Origin: Methylobacter sp. S3L5C
Lineage (GTDB): Bacteria; Pseudomonadota; Gammaproteobacteria; Methylococcales; Methylomonadaceae
Length of the DNA stretch: 64,000 bases
Reading direction: 5' to 3'
Assembly: GCF_022788635.1 (NCBI RefSeq)
Contig: NZ_CP076024.1
Span: forward strand, 4,193,503-4,257,502
The translations under genes were made by a program, and so were the position numbers. The notes beneath the pieces were generated by a model. It saw only the letters and a list, made by a program, of their open reading frames with translations. It searched no databases and was not told where the DNA came from. Below are positions 54,715 through 63,531 of this stretch, piece by piece; the stretch's first letter is position 1; each line of letters opens with the position of its first letter.

Positions 54715-55371
54715 ATGATCGATAAAAAATTACTTCATAAACTGGCTATCGAGCTGGATAAATGCGTACCAGAAAATGAACATCTAACACCTGACGGACT
54801 TAGTGGTTTTTTTTATGCCTTGGCAATCACACCGGCCATTATTGATCCCGCTGACTGGATGGCCGAGCTGTTTTTTGGTGAACGCCCTCAGCTTAACGGT
54901 AAGCAATCAAAAGACTTAAAAAAAGCCGTTACCGCAGTGGTTAAAGCCAGCAATAAAGCGCTATTAAAAAATGAACTCAGCTTCCCTTATGATTTTAGTG
55001 CGCTTGATGATAGCGGGTTTGATCAATTGTGGCATTGGAGTTCTGGATTCTTGCAAGGCTTGTATTTACGACTGGCTTTTTGGAAAAGCGGAATTATCGC
55101 CAACGAAACACAACAAGCTTTGGATGTCGTTGCAAATAGTGTCGATATTATTTTTGCTTTGGTTGAGGGCAACGTATCCGTTCTTAAAAATCTCGACCAG
55201 TTAAAAGCACAGTTGCAATTAGCGGGCAAAGAGCCGACAGATGAATTAATTATGGCCTCTTTACTGCAAGCTTTACCAGAAGCTTATGAGTGTATTCGAT
55301 TATTTGCCGACCGGATGTCCATACGATTGCTGGCAAGACAAAAAACGCCCAAAGTTATGGCTAAAACGTAG
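54715..55371 (+). CDS. UPF0149 (YecA/YgfB-like) protein
   Basis: 218 residues. The family start is clear: LTPDGLSGFFYALAITPAII, then DWMAELFF, and WSSGFLQGLYLRLAFW further on. There is no SEC-C zinc motif at the C-terminus, so it is of the shorter YgfB type. The family's function is poorly known. It is soluble and cytoplasmic, lies 50 bases after the phasin-like gene and 9 bases before the next, so the three are probably one operon. Confidence 0.8.
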   Translation: MIDKKLLHKLAIELDKCVPENEHLTPDGLSGFFYALAITPAIIDPADWMAELFFGERPQLNGKQSKDLKKAVTAVVKASNKALLKNELSFPYDFSALDDSGFDQLWHWSSGFLQGLYLRLAFWKSGIIANETQQALDVVANSVDIIFALVEGNVSVLKNLDQLKAQLQLAGKEPTDELIMASLLQALPEAYECIRLFADRMSIRLLARQKTPKVMAKT

Positions 55372-55380
55372 CGCCAAGTA

Positions 55381-55776
55381 ATGAATGCAGTCGAGTTGTT
55401 AAGATTAATCAAGACGCAAGGCTTTGATATTAAGCTTCAGGAACAGGTAATTTCTTTGGCTGATGCAGAATTGGCATATCGGTTTGCGCATGATTTACTG
55501 GAGGCAGATATGGACCGGCTTGAATTAGTCATTGTCACCGCAAAAATGCCGCGTATTGCTTATGAGTTTGCCTTAATTAAGGCGGCTCGAGGTGGGAATA
55601 TTGAAAAGCTACAGGATATGATTATCCGTTCTGCTGACGGGGGCTTGATGCTTTTATTTGCTGCCGATGTTCAAGGTGCAGACATCGAGCTGTTTGAAGA
55701 AGCCATTCGTTGTCATCCTGAAGCTAAATTCAGCCAACTTTTTGAAGCAGAAATGCGCCAAAAAGGTTTTTATTAG
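55381..55776 (+). CDS. Small helical-repeat protein
   Basis: 131 residues. At least three units of about 25 residues repeat a pattern of the form LAYRFAHDLLEADMDRLE, then IAYEFALIKAARGGNIEKLQ and LMLLFAADVQGADIELFE. This looks like a short alpha-solenoid of the kind that binds another protein. No family recognised. Last gene of the phasin-like/UPF0149 run. Confidence 0.65.
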   Translation: MNAVELLRLIKTQGFDIKLQEQVISLADAELAYRFAHDLLEADMDRLELVIVTAKMPRIAYEFALIKAARGGNIEKLQDMIIRSADGGLMLLFAADVQGADIELFEEAIRCHPEAKFSQLFEAEMRQKGFY

Positions 55777-55822
55777 CACTAATCGAGTAAAGACTTATCC
55801 AAGCCGGAAAGTTCGGTAATAC

Positions 55823-56791
55823 TCAATTTTTTTTTGAAATAGTTTTGGGTGAAATACCGAAGTGTTTTATGAAGGCATTACTAAAATTACTGGCATGGTT
55901 GTAACCAACAAAATCTGCGGCAACACTAACTTGGCAGCAGGTAGATTCAAGCAACTGATAGGCTTTATTCATCCTGAATTCCAGTAACAAACCATAAGGT
56001 GTATTCTTAAAAAAGTGGTGAAACAGTTTTTTTAATTTAAATTGATTGGTTCCTACGCGGATTGATAACATTTCTACAGAGGGCGGATTTTTAAATTCAT
56101 CAAACAGAATGTCGCGAGCCAACTTTGCCATTCTCTGGTCTTTTTCATTAATTAGCCCACCATCTTCAGGTCGTGCTTGGCATAGCGGTGTTAATTCCGC
56201 AGCCAAGAGCGACATGGCTTGGCCATGCATAAATATCGATTTTATTTCTCTTGATACGTTACACGTCAATAACTGTTGTGCCGCACACATTCCTTGATGG
56301 GATATAGGGTGATAGCTGACTTGTTGAATGTTGCCTTTATTAAATAAATGCGTAAATTTATTTTCGCCAAAATATCTATCCAACCATTTTTTTCCGATGG
56401 AAAAACGCAGTTGGGTTATCGGTTTATTGGCTTCGTATTGTCGTTCACCGATGCTTGAATTGACTGTGGTAATGGAGGTAAAGCCTTCATTAAAAATAAT
56501 CTTGTTGCCTTGCCCCCCAGAAAAACCCGAGCGTCCCTTTAAGCCAACAGTAACGATCATTCGTGGTTCCTGAAAATCTACTCGGCTTAAAATAGCCAAG
56601 TCTTTAGCGGGTGTATAGAGTGTTTCAATATAGCTCAAATCTTTATCAAGCTGGAATATATTGGAATGGCCGGATCCAGCCTCTTTTGGTAAAGACTGGT
56701 GCAAACAATTATTTGTTTTTTGGAGTTGTAACGGCAAATCACTGGCATTGATGCTCCATTTTCGGGCCGTTAGCTGTTGTATTTTTTTCAT
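55823..56791 (-). CDS. AraC-family regulator (PchR-like)
   Basis: 322 residues. The last 100 residues form the double helix-turn-helix: PPSVEMLSIRVGTNQFKLKK and VSVAADFVGYNHASNFSNAF. The N-terminal part (MIVTVGLKGRSGF, then the ligand region) is of the PchR/siderophore-receptor regulator kind. It reads divergently from the first TonB receptor with about 350 bases between, and the 47-bp inverted repeat there is its likely operator. It probably senses the metallophore taken up by the receptors. Confidence 0.87.
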   Translation of the reverse strand: MKKIQQLTARKWSINASDLPLQLQKTNNCLHQSLPKEAGSGHSNIFQLDKDLSYIETLYTPAKDLAILSRVDFQEPRMIVTVGLKGRSGFSGGQGNKIIFNEGFTSITTVNSSIGERQYEANKPITQLRFSIGKKWLDRYFGENKFTHLFNKGNIQQVSYHPISHQGMCAAQQLLTCNVSREIKSIFMHGQAMSLLAAELTPLCQARPEDGGLINEKDQRMAKLARDILFDEFKNPPSVEMLSIRVGTNQFKLKKLFHHFFKNTPYGLLLEFRMNKAYQLLESTCCQVSVAADFVGYNHASNFSNAFIKHFGISPKTISKKN

Positions 56792-56923
56792 TACCCGAAT
56801 TTTCCTTTACTATAAAACGCTTTAGAAATTAAGCATGAAGTATGCCTTTGTTTATTAGTGACTGATTTTTAATATAAATAATTGTTTTTTATTAAAATAA
56901 GGCAAGGTTTATTCTAATAAAAA

Positions 56924-56970
56924 TACGTCATATCACACACTAAACAAGAAAAAATAAGGGATATGACGCA
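56924..56970. promoter_or_regulatory. 47-bp inverted-repeat operator candidate, copy 1
   Basis: The block begins TACGTCATAT and ends ATATGACGCA, inverted repeats with one mismatch, spaced 27 bases. The inner AAAAATAAGGGATATG is shared with copy 2 at 61161. It lies between the AraC regulator and the first TonB receptor. Confidence 0.72.
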
Positions 56971-57148
56971 ATCCTACTTTTAGCATAAGAAATAATCTTT
57001 TTTGCATATGAATTGGCGAAGAATTAGCGGTTATTATTCGCTACTATCATCGCCAGTTTTTAGTCATGTCCAACAATGGATTTAATGACTGAATAAAAAA
57101 TTCTCAGTCAATGCTGAGGTGTATTTTCTTGCTATGTTGGATTTTAAT

Positions 57149-59410
57149 ATGAAACTCTTACGCTCTAATCGGCCGGTTAAACTTTTAAGATTAACCCGTC
57201 CACTATTGATGTCCTTTTTATTATTTAATTCCAGTTCTGCTGTGATGGCAACAGAGCAGCCAGATAGTGCTACTGAAACGGCAAAGGCGACGGGTAAAAA
57301 AGTCAAGCCGGCATCTGATAAAAGTGCGGCACTGCCTGTTACACTTAAGACAATGGAAGTGACGGAAAAAAGCGATCCACAACTTGCGGCGACAACTGCT
57401 GAAGTGGCGCTTACACCCGGTGGCGTTAGCTTGATTAACATTGATGAGTTGCGTGATCGTAATGTCTCCAGTATTGCAGATTTTTTCCGTTATGCACCAG
57501 GTGTTTGGGCACCTAGTCAAAGTGGTAATGATGAAGTATTTATTTCCAGTCGTGGTTCAAATCTGGATTCTAACAACTATGCGGGCAGTGGTATCAAGCT
57601 TCTGCAAGATGGGTTGCCGGTTACTGCCGCTGATGGTAATAATCATAATCGCATGATCGATCCGCTGGCTTCGAGTTTTGCAACCGTTGCACGCGGAGCC
57701 AATGCTTTTAAATATGGCGCCAGCACTTTAGGTGGCGCGGTCAATTTTACCTCGCCTACGGCTCATGATAGTCCCGAAATGAGATTATCCCTTAGTGGCG
57801 GTAGTTTTGGTCAGTTTCTTGGGCGGGGTACGGTCAGTAAGGTTTTTAATGACAGTCTTGACGGTTTGTTGACTGTCGAAGGCAAAGAATGGGATGGTTA
57901 TCGTGGCCATAACAAGCAGGATCGCTTTGGTCTTTATAGTAATTTTGGCTGGCAAATTTCTGACGATGTCGTTAATCGTACCTTTGTCAGTTATATTAAA
58001 AACAATCAGCAGTTACCGGGCCAGTTGAACCGGGCACAATTCACGGCAGATCCTTATCAGGCTAGCACCCAAGCTATTGACGGTAACTATCAATTAAATA
58101 CTGAAACAGAGCGCGTTGCCAACAAAACAACGTGGACTATTGATGATAAAAGCTCTCTGGATATTGGTTTTTCTTTTGAAAACCAACAGCTTTATCATCC
58201 GATAGTATCCAAGGTGATGTTGCCGAATGTTAAGGGCGGCCAAAATGATATGTTCAGTATGTTGGTCGATACCAACCAGCAAGACTGGGGTACGTCGGCT
58301 CGCTATAATCGGCGTATGGATAACCATGAATTATTAGTGGGTTTGAATTTTGGTACCAATTCGGATAAAGGTGGCAACTATACCAATAATGGCGGTCAGC
58401 GTGGTGCGATGACTAATGACATTACCAAGAAAGCCGATAATATCGAAATTTTTGCTCAGGATCATTGGCATCTAACGGATAAATGGACGTTAACACCGGC
58501 GTTGCAAGGCGTATTTGCACATCGTGAAGTCAATAACAAACGTTTATCTATTCCTCAAGACGGACAACCTAATTTTATTTTTGCACCCACGCCCAATTTT
58601 TATCCCCAAGGCGGTAATCCCAGTAACGACTATGCCGGTATTAATCCCAGTTTAGGCTTAATGTATAACGTGACCCAGAACTCCAGTCTGTATGGTAACG
58701 TCAGTCGTTTATTTGCGCCACCAACCAACTATAACATCTCGGATAATATCACTGCAGGTTCAGGTAGTACCAATCTTAAAGCAATGGAAGGAACTTCTAT
58801 TGAAATAGGTACACGCGGCTTGCAAAAAATCGGTAACCTGAATAATGTAAATTGGGATTTGGCGCTGTATTATTCCTGGCTTAATAATGAAATTCTGTCG
58901 ACTACTCCTCCGGGCGGTTCACCCATAGCAACAAATTTTAATAATACCATCCATGCCGGTGTTGAAGGTTTAATCGGGGGCTCTTTTGCCCTGGATAAAA
59001 ATGGCACACATACCATCAAACCGGTATTGAGCTACACCGTCAACCATTTCAATTTTGATGGTGATGCCACTTATGGTAATAATGCTTTACCGGCAGCCCC
59101 CGATTATTTCTTGAAAGGCGAGGTGATGTATAACCATGCCAACGGCTACTTTATTGGGCCGACTTTTGACGTGGTCGGTAAGCGCTGGGGAGATTATGCC
59201 AATACTTATGCTGTTGACGCCTACAATTTGTTGGGTATGCGTACCGGCTGGTCTAACAGTCATTATAAGGTTTTTGTCGAAGGCCGGAATTTGCTTGATA
59301 CTGTCTATGTTGCCAATACCAATATTTTGAATACAGCAACATCCGCTGACGCCATGTTAAACGCTGGCGCACCTTTAGCATTCTATGGTGGCGTAGAAAT
59401 TACTTACTAA
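57149..59410 (+). CDS. TonB-dependent outer-membrane receptor 1 (FecA-like)
   Basis: About 753 residues from ATG 57149. ATG 57134 and GTG 57119 are alternative starts. A signal peptide (PLLMSFLLFNSSSAVMA) is followed by the plug domain (VSSIADFFRYAPGVWAPSQ and VFISSRGSNLDSNNYAGSG), then a 22-strand barrel ending YGGVEITY, with aromatic last residue. The TonB box region lies near residue 65-90 (LKTMEVTEK). It imports a metal chelate across the outer membrane. It resembles FecA-like receptors for siderophores or related ligands. The ligand is not known. A terminator follows the gene. Confidence 0.93.
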   Translation: MKLLRSNRPVKLLRLTRPLLMSFLLFNSSSAVMATEQPDSATETAKATGKKVKPASDKSAALPVTLKTMEVTEKSDPQLAATTAEVALTPGGVSLINIDELRDRNVSSIADFFRYAPGVWAPSQSGNDEVFISSRGSNLDSNNYAGSGIKLLQDGLPVTAADGNNHNRMIDPLASSFATVARGANAFKYGASTLGGAVNFTSPTAHDSPEMRLSLSGGSFGQFLGRGTVSKVFNDSLDGLLTVEGKEWDGYRGHNKQDRFGLYSNFGWQISDDVVNRTFVSYIKNNQQLPGQLNRAQFTADPYQASTQAIDGNYQLNTETERVANKTTWTIDDKSSLDIGFSFENQQLYHPIVSKVMLPNVKGGQNDMFSMLVDTNQQDWGTSARYNRRMDNHELLVGLNFGTNSDKGGNYTNNGGQRGAMTNDITKKADNIEIFAQDHWHLTDKWTLTPALQGVFAHREVNNKRLSIPQDGQPNFIFAPTPNFYPQGGNPSNDYAGINPSLGLMYNVTQNSSLYGNVSRLFAPPTNYNISDNITAGSGSTNLKAMEGTSIEIGTRGLQKIGNLNNVNWDLALYYSWLNNEILSTTPPGGSPIATNFNNTIHAGVEGLIGGSFALDKNGTHTIKPVLSYTVNHFNFDGDATYGNNALPAAPDYFLKGEVMYNHANGYFIGPTFDVVGKRWGDYANTYAVDAYNLLGMRTGWSNSHYKVFVEGRNLLDTVYVANTNILNTATSADAMLNAGAPLAFYGGVEITY

Positions 59411-59431
59411 GGGTTTATCTGTAAATAGTTG

Positions 59432-59467
59432 ACGGCATCAGTAAAAAATATTGATGCCGTTTTTTTT
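59432..59467 (+). terminator. Rho-independent terminator after receptor 1
   Basis: ACGGCATCA and TGATGCCGT pair perfectly around a loop of AT-rich sequence and are followed by seven T. It separates receptor 1 from the amidohydrolase gene 30 bases later. Confidence 0.9.
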
Positions 59468-59499
59468 ATATCAATTTGCCACTATAACGCTTTTCCTTT

Positions 59500-60777
59500 A
59501 TGAAAATACTCTTGAAATTATTTTTGAAAATTATATTGTTACGATTTTTATTTTTGGCGGCTATTGTCTCATCTCCGGTAATGGCTTTGGAAACGGAGCA
59601 AACTCCTTTACTTATTCATGCCGCCCGGGTTTTTGATGGCACCAACATGAGAACCAATACTTCGGTATTAGTCATTAATGGAAAAGTGGCGCAAATCGAT
59701 TCGCGTGACGTATTTAAGTCCAGTCCTGTTAAAGTCATTGATTTAGGCGATGCAACCTTGCTGCCTGGTTTTATTGAGCTACACGCGCATCTTGCTTTTC
59801 AACATATTCCGGCTGACATTGTTCTACGACATGGGATTACCACGCTTCGAGATGTTGGCGGGCCTTTGCACCAACCTTATGGTGGTGACGGCAGTTTGCG
59901 TGTTTTGACGTCAGGCCCGATTATTACTGCAGTAAATGGTTATCCCATTCCCGGTATGGGAGCCGATAATATTGCTGTTCCTGTTGCTACAGAAGAGCAG
60001 GCGCGAGCAACCGTGAACAAGTTAATTGCTGGCGGCGCGGTAGTGATTAAGGTGGCTTTGGAACCGGGCGGTGAAGTCGGTGCACCGTGGGCATCAGGTC
60101 ACGGGCATGGTCATGAAGATAAACCGGTTGCGGAGCATGATGATCCTCATCATCAACCTGCACATAAAACGACTGATTCAAAAATGGCATGGCCGTTATT
60201 GCCGGAAAATATAGTTAAAGCGATTGTCGATGAAGCGCATAAACATCACCGTAAAGTGGCCGCACATATTGGTGAAGAAAAAGGTGCCGAGCTTGCCATC
60301 AATGCCGGTATTGATGAATGGGCGCACGTTCCTTGTGATGTTATTCCTGAGCCTTTACTAAAGAAAGCCGTCGCTCAACAGGTAAAAATAGTCACTACCA
60401 TAGATACCTTATCAAAATGTCCGGGTATCACTCACAACGTTAACCGATTGGCAGCGCTGGGTGCCGAGTTTTTATATGGCGCTGAAGTTGCCCATCCCGA
60501 CATTCCCTGGGGTATTGATGCACAAGAGCTTATGTATATGATGCACATGGCAAAAATGCAGCCGCTGGAGGTTTTGCATACAGCAACACAAAAAGCCGGT
60601 CGCTATCTGAATATACCACTGCTGGGAACCATACAAAGCGGTGCACCGGCCGATATGATTGCCGTAAAAGGTGATCTTGCTCACAGTTTTAAAACCTTGG
60701 AGTATCCCGATCTGGTTATGTCCGGCGGCAAGATTATCGTCAATAATTTTGTTAAGGAACTGCCTGTTTTACGCTGA
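59500..60777 (+). CDS. Secreted amidohydrolase with His-rich insert
   Basis: 425 residues with a signal peptide (IILLRFLFLAAIVSSPVMA). Amidohydrolase metal motifs are present: ELHAHLAF (about 93-98), VVIKVALEPGG (a Lys that may be carboxylated), KVAAHIGEEKG (His about 257) and EWAHVPCD (His about 276). The usual last Asp motif is replaced by YGAEVAHPDIPWG. Residues about 199-224 form an insert rich in His, with GHGHGHEDKP and HDDPHHQPAHK, a likely metal-binding loop. Between two TonB receptors it may process a periplasmic peptide-like chelator or store metal. The substrate is not known. Confidence 0.85.
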   Translation: MKILLKLFLKIILLRFLFLAAIVSSPVMALETEQTPLLIHAARVFDGTNMRTNTSVLVINGKVAQIDSRDVFKSSPVKVIDLGDATLLPGFIELHAHLAFQHIPADIVLRHGITTLRDVGGPLHQPYGGDGSLRVLTSGPIITAVNGYPIPGMGADNIAVPVATEEQARATVNKLIAGGAVVIKVALEPGGEVGAPWASGHGHGHEDKPVAEHDDPHHQPAHKTTDSKMAWPLLPENIVKAIVDEAHKHHRKVAAHIGEEKGAELAINAGIDEWAHVPCDVIPEPLLKKAVAQQVKIVTTIDTLSKCPGITHNVNRLAALGAEFLYGAEVAHPDIPWGIDAQELMYMMHMAKMQPLEVLHTATQKAGRYLNIPLLGTIQSGAPADMIAVKGDLAHSFKTLEYPDLVMSGGKIIVNNFVKELPVLR

Positions 60778-61160
60778 TATAGGGTAGCTTCTCATTAGCT
60801 GCAGGTATATTATAAATCAATGGCTTACATGGAAATAAAATTTAAACACCATGCATTTTCTTATAAGAATTCATCGCAACTCGATTTGATTTCTGATTGT
60901 CCGGCACTAAAAAAGCGAGTTTTAGTGAATTTCAAGTGCGCTAACTTATTGAAAAATAAGCTTACCTGTGACTAATGAGAAGTTGCGATATAGGTAGTGA
61001 AGCTTCGATGGGTAATCAATCCGGTATGCCTTGCTTGCCTGATTAATTAATTCATGATCCTATTAATCTTTGAATAACAATTATTAATACATTTAATGCC
61101 CTTCGGGGCATTTTTTTTGCCGATATTTTGGCTACCTACAAACTCTGTCGATCACACAAA
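60778..61160. other. Intergenic region with hairpins
   Basis: No gene. CTTCTCATTAG (60788-60798) is repeated inverted at 60972-60982, and a strong terminator lies at 61095. The rest is AT-rich. The sequence leads to the second operator candidate. Confidence 0.45.
61095..61118 (+). terminator. Rho-independent terminator
   Basis: AATGCCC-TTCG-GGGCATT with a UUCG-type tetraloop followed by eight T. It ends transcription from the amidohydrolase side before the second receptor. Confidence 0.9.
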
Positions 61161-61207
61161 TGCGTTATATGACACTATTTGTGTCAAAAAATAGGGGATA
61201 TGGCGCA
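61161..61207. promoter_or_regulatory. 47-bp inverted-repeat operator candidate, copy 2
   Basis: It begins TGCGTTATAT and ends ATATGGCGCA, with the same 27-base spacing as copy 1 and the shared AAAAATAGGGGATATG. It lies about 190 bases before the second TonB receptor. Confidence 0.72.
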
Positions 61208-61393
61208 TTTATTTAATGTAATCCATGGATTACATGACTTTTGTCTAGGATGTATTGCTGTCAGCCAGCCAGAACAGTACGCTGGCGCTGTTCTGGCATG
61301 TACTTTGCTGATAATTTATGACTTGTCTGTTTTATAGAATATGCAGGCAATAAAAGCGCACAAATTATCACTAAACATAGACAATTGCAAAAA

Positions 61394-63520
61394 ATGAAAA
61401 CTAAAAATCAAATGGTCACCGGCATTCTGGTAGTGGCCGCTATTACCGTTACGCCAATGATTGCCGAGTCCGCCGATGAGCAGAAAGCCTCATCAGCTAA
61501 AGTACCGTCAGTTAAAGCTCCGTCAGTTAAAAAAAGCACAGAAGTACCGGATAAAAAATTGCCGGCTGATAATACGGTCTTTGAATTGGGCCAAATGGTG
61601 GTGACAGCGGCATCCACACAAAAATTACAAAGTACGGATATTATTACTTCGGTGGATGTTTTAAATGCCGATAAAATCCAAAACCAAAATGTACTGACCA
61701 GTTATGATTTATTTCACCGTATGCCGGGTGTGCAGGTTACCCAATTTAATCAAGGAACTACGACCGGAAAATTTTCTTTCCGGGGCTTCAACGGTGAAGG
61801 TAACATTAATGGTGTCAAGCTGTTAATCGATGGCATTCCCAGTAACAGTAATGATGGCAATATGCCTTTTATTGATGCGATATTCCCGTTGGATATTGAA
61901 TCAATTGAAGTACTTCGCGGCACCAACGATCCTCGCTATGGCCTGCATGCCATTGCGGGTAATGCCAATATATTCACAACTCAGGGCGGCAATTACCTTA
62001 AAGGTCGAGTGAGTTATGGCAGCTTTGATACCCATGACATTCAAACCGGTGCAGGTTACGAATCAGGTGGTTTTTCACAAAACTATACGGTGTCATATCG
62101 GGCGACCAATGGTTATCGCGATCATGCCTCTTCGGAAAAAAACAGTTTTTCAGGTAAATGGTTTTATACGCCTGAAAGTGAAAAAATTAAAGTAGGGCTG
62201 ATTGCCAGATGGAGTGAAGCTGAAGCACAAGAATCCGGATATTTGACGCTCGAACAAGCTAAAGCCAATCCAACCCAGTCCATGGCTCATAATGCCAACG
62301 ATAGTGGTACCCGGCAAGTTGGCCAACTGAGTGGCCATCTGGATGTTAATTTAACGGATGATCTGTTTTGGTCGACTAAAAGTTATGCCAATACCCTTGA
62401 TGATCAGCGTTGGGTACGCTATAGCGTTGTCGAATCGCAGCAAGAACGAGATACCAATGAAGTCCAGTATGGCGGTATTACTTCACTGACCTACCACCCC
62501 GATATTTCCTGGTTGGATGATTTCTCCCTGGAATCGGGTTTTGATGTTCAGCAACAAGATAACAAAAGCTGGCGGTACAGAAATTTAAATCGTGCCAGAA
62601 CATCGCAAACCCGCAATCAGGATTTTAATTTCAATGTTTATGGCGGCTATTTGACGGCCATGGTTAAACCTTTTAAATGGTTAAAATTGACGCCAGGTTT
62701 TCGTGCTGACAAGGTTAGCGGTGATTATACCAATAAGTTGGTTAATAAATCGTATGAGGTCAATGATTACGGTACTATCTGGCAACCTAAAATGGGCGCG
62801 ATTATTACTCCAATAGAAGGTTACAGTCTTTATGGTAATTGGGGGCGGACTTTTCAGGTTGCCGTTGGTGCCGGTGCTTATAATACCAATCCCAATCCTG
62901 TTGATATTGCGCCGTCAATTAATGATGGCTGGGAAGTGGGTGTTAAAGTCGAGCCTGTCGATTGGGCCGAAGGACGTGTAGCGTACTGGAAGCAAACAGC
63001 GACTAATGAGTCGAGTCGGGTTCTTAACAGTGCGGGTAACGATTCCACACTTGTTGGTGCCACTGATCGGCAAGGGGTTGATATACAGCTTAAAGTCCAA
63101 CCAATTAAGTTGGTTAGTGTGTGGACTGCTTTTTCCTTACAGGAAGCTATTGTTGCTACACCCAAAAGTAATCCGGCACTGGCAGGAACCCAAATTTTCA
63201 ATACGCCAAATTACTTGTTTTCCGGCGGTATAGATTATCAAATAATGCCCAAGCTAAAATCATCCCTGTGGACAACAGGACAGAGTAGCTATTATGTTGA
63301 TGAGGCAAATAAAAAAGGTAAATTTGGTGAATATGCCTTGTTAAATCTGGATATCGGTTATCAGGTAAACAAGCTGGTTGATTTACAGTTTCAGGTGAAA
63401 AACCTGACAGATACCTATTGGGAATACGTTTGGTATAATACGACCGCCAATCAAACTGCCCATGCGCCCGGTGATGGTCGTGCCTTTTATGGGGCCATTA
63501 ATGTTAAATACGATTTATAA
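61394..63520 (+). CDS. TonB-dependent outer-membrane receptor 2
   Basis: About 708 residues from ATG 61394 (a TTG nine bases upstream is also in frame). A signal peptide (TGILVVAAITVTPMIAESA) is followed by a short Lys/Ser/Val-rich tract with PSVKAPSVKK, then the TonB box region (LGQMVVTAAS) and the plug (VLTSYDLFHRMPGVQV). The barrel ends YGAINVKYDL. It is only distantly similar to receptor 1 and shares its putative operator. The downstream PepSY gene is typical of iron-siderophore loci. Confidence 0.93.
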   Translation: MKTKNQMVTGILVVAAITVTPMIAESADEQKASSAKVPSVKAPSVKKSTEVPDKKLPADNTVFELGQMVVTAASTQKLQSTDIITSVDVLNADKIQNQNVLTSYDLFHRMPGVQVTQFNQGTTTGKFSFRGFNGEGNINGVKLLIDGIPSNSNDGNMPFIDAIFPLDIESIEVLRGTNDPRYGLHAIAGNANIFTTQGGNYLKGRVSYGSFDTHDIQTGAGYESGGFSQNYTVSYRATNGYRDHASSEKNSFSGKWFYTPESEKIKVGLIARWSEAEAQESGYLTLEQAKANPTQSMAHNANDSGTRQVGQLSGHLDVNLTDDLFWSTKSYANTLDDQRWVRYSVVESQQERDTNEVQYGGITSLTYHPDISWLDDFSLESGFDVQQQDNKSWRYRNLNRARTSQTRNQDFNFNVYGGYLTAMVKPFKWLKLTPGFRADKVSGDYTNKLVNKSYEVNDYGTIWQPKMGAIITPIEGYSLYGNWGRTFQVAVGAGAYNTNPNPVDIAPSINDGWEVGVKVEPVDWAEGRVAYWKQTATNESSRVLNSAGNDSTLVGATDRQGVDIQLKVQPIKLVSVWTAFSLQEAIVATPKSNPALAGTQIFNTPNYLFSGGIDYQIMPKLKSSLWTTGQSSYYVDEANKKGKFGEYALLNLDIGYQVNKLVDLQFQVKNLTDTYWEYVWYNTTANQTAHAPGDGRAFYGAINVKYDL

Positions 63521-63531
63521 CCGATAAAATC

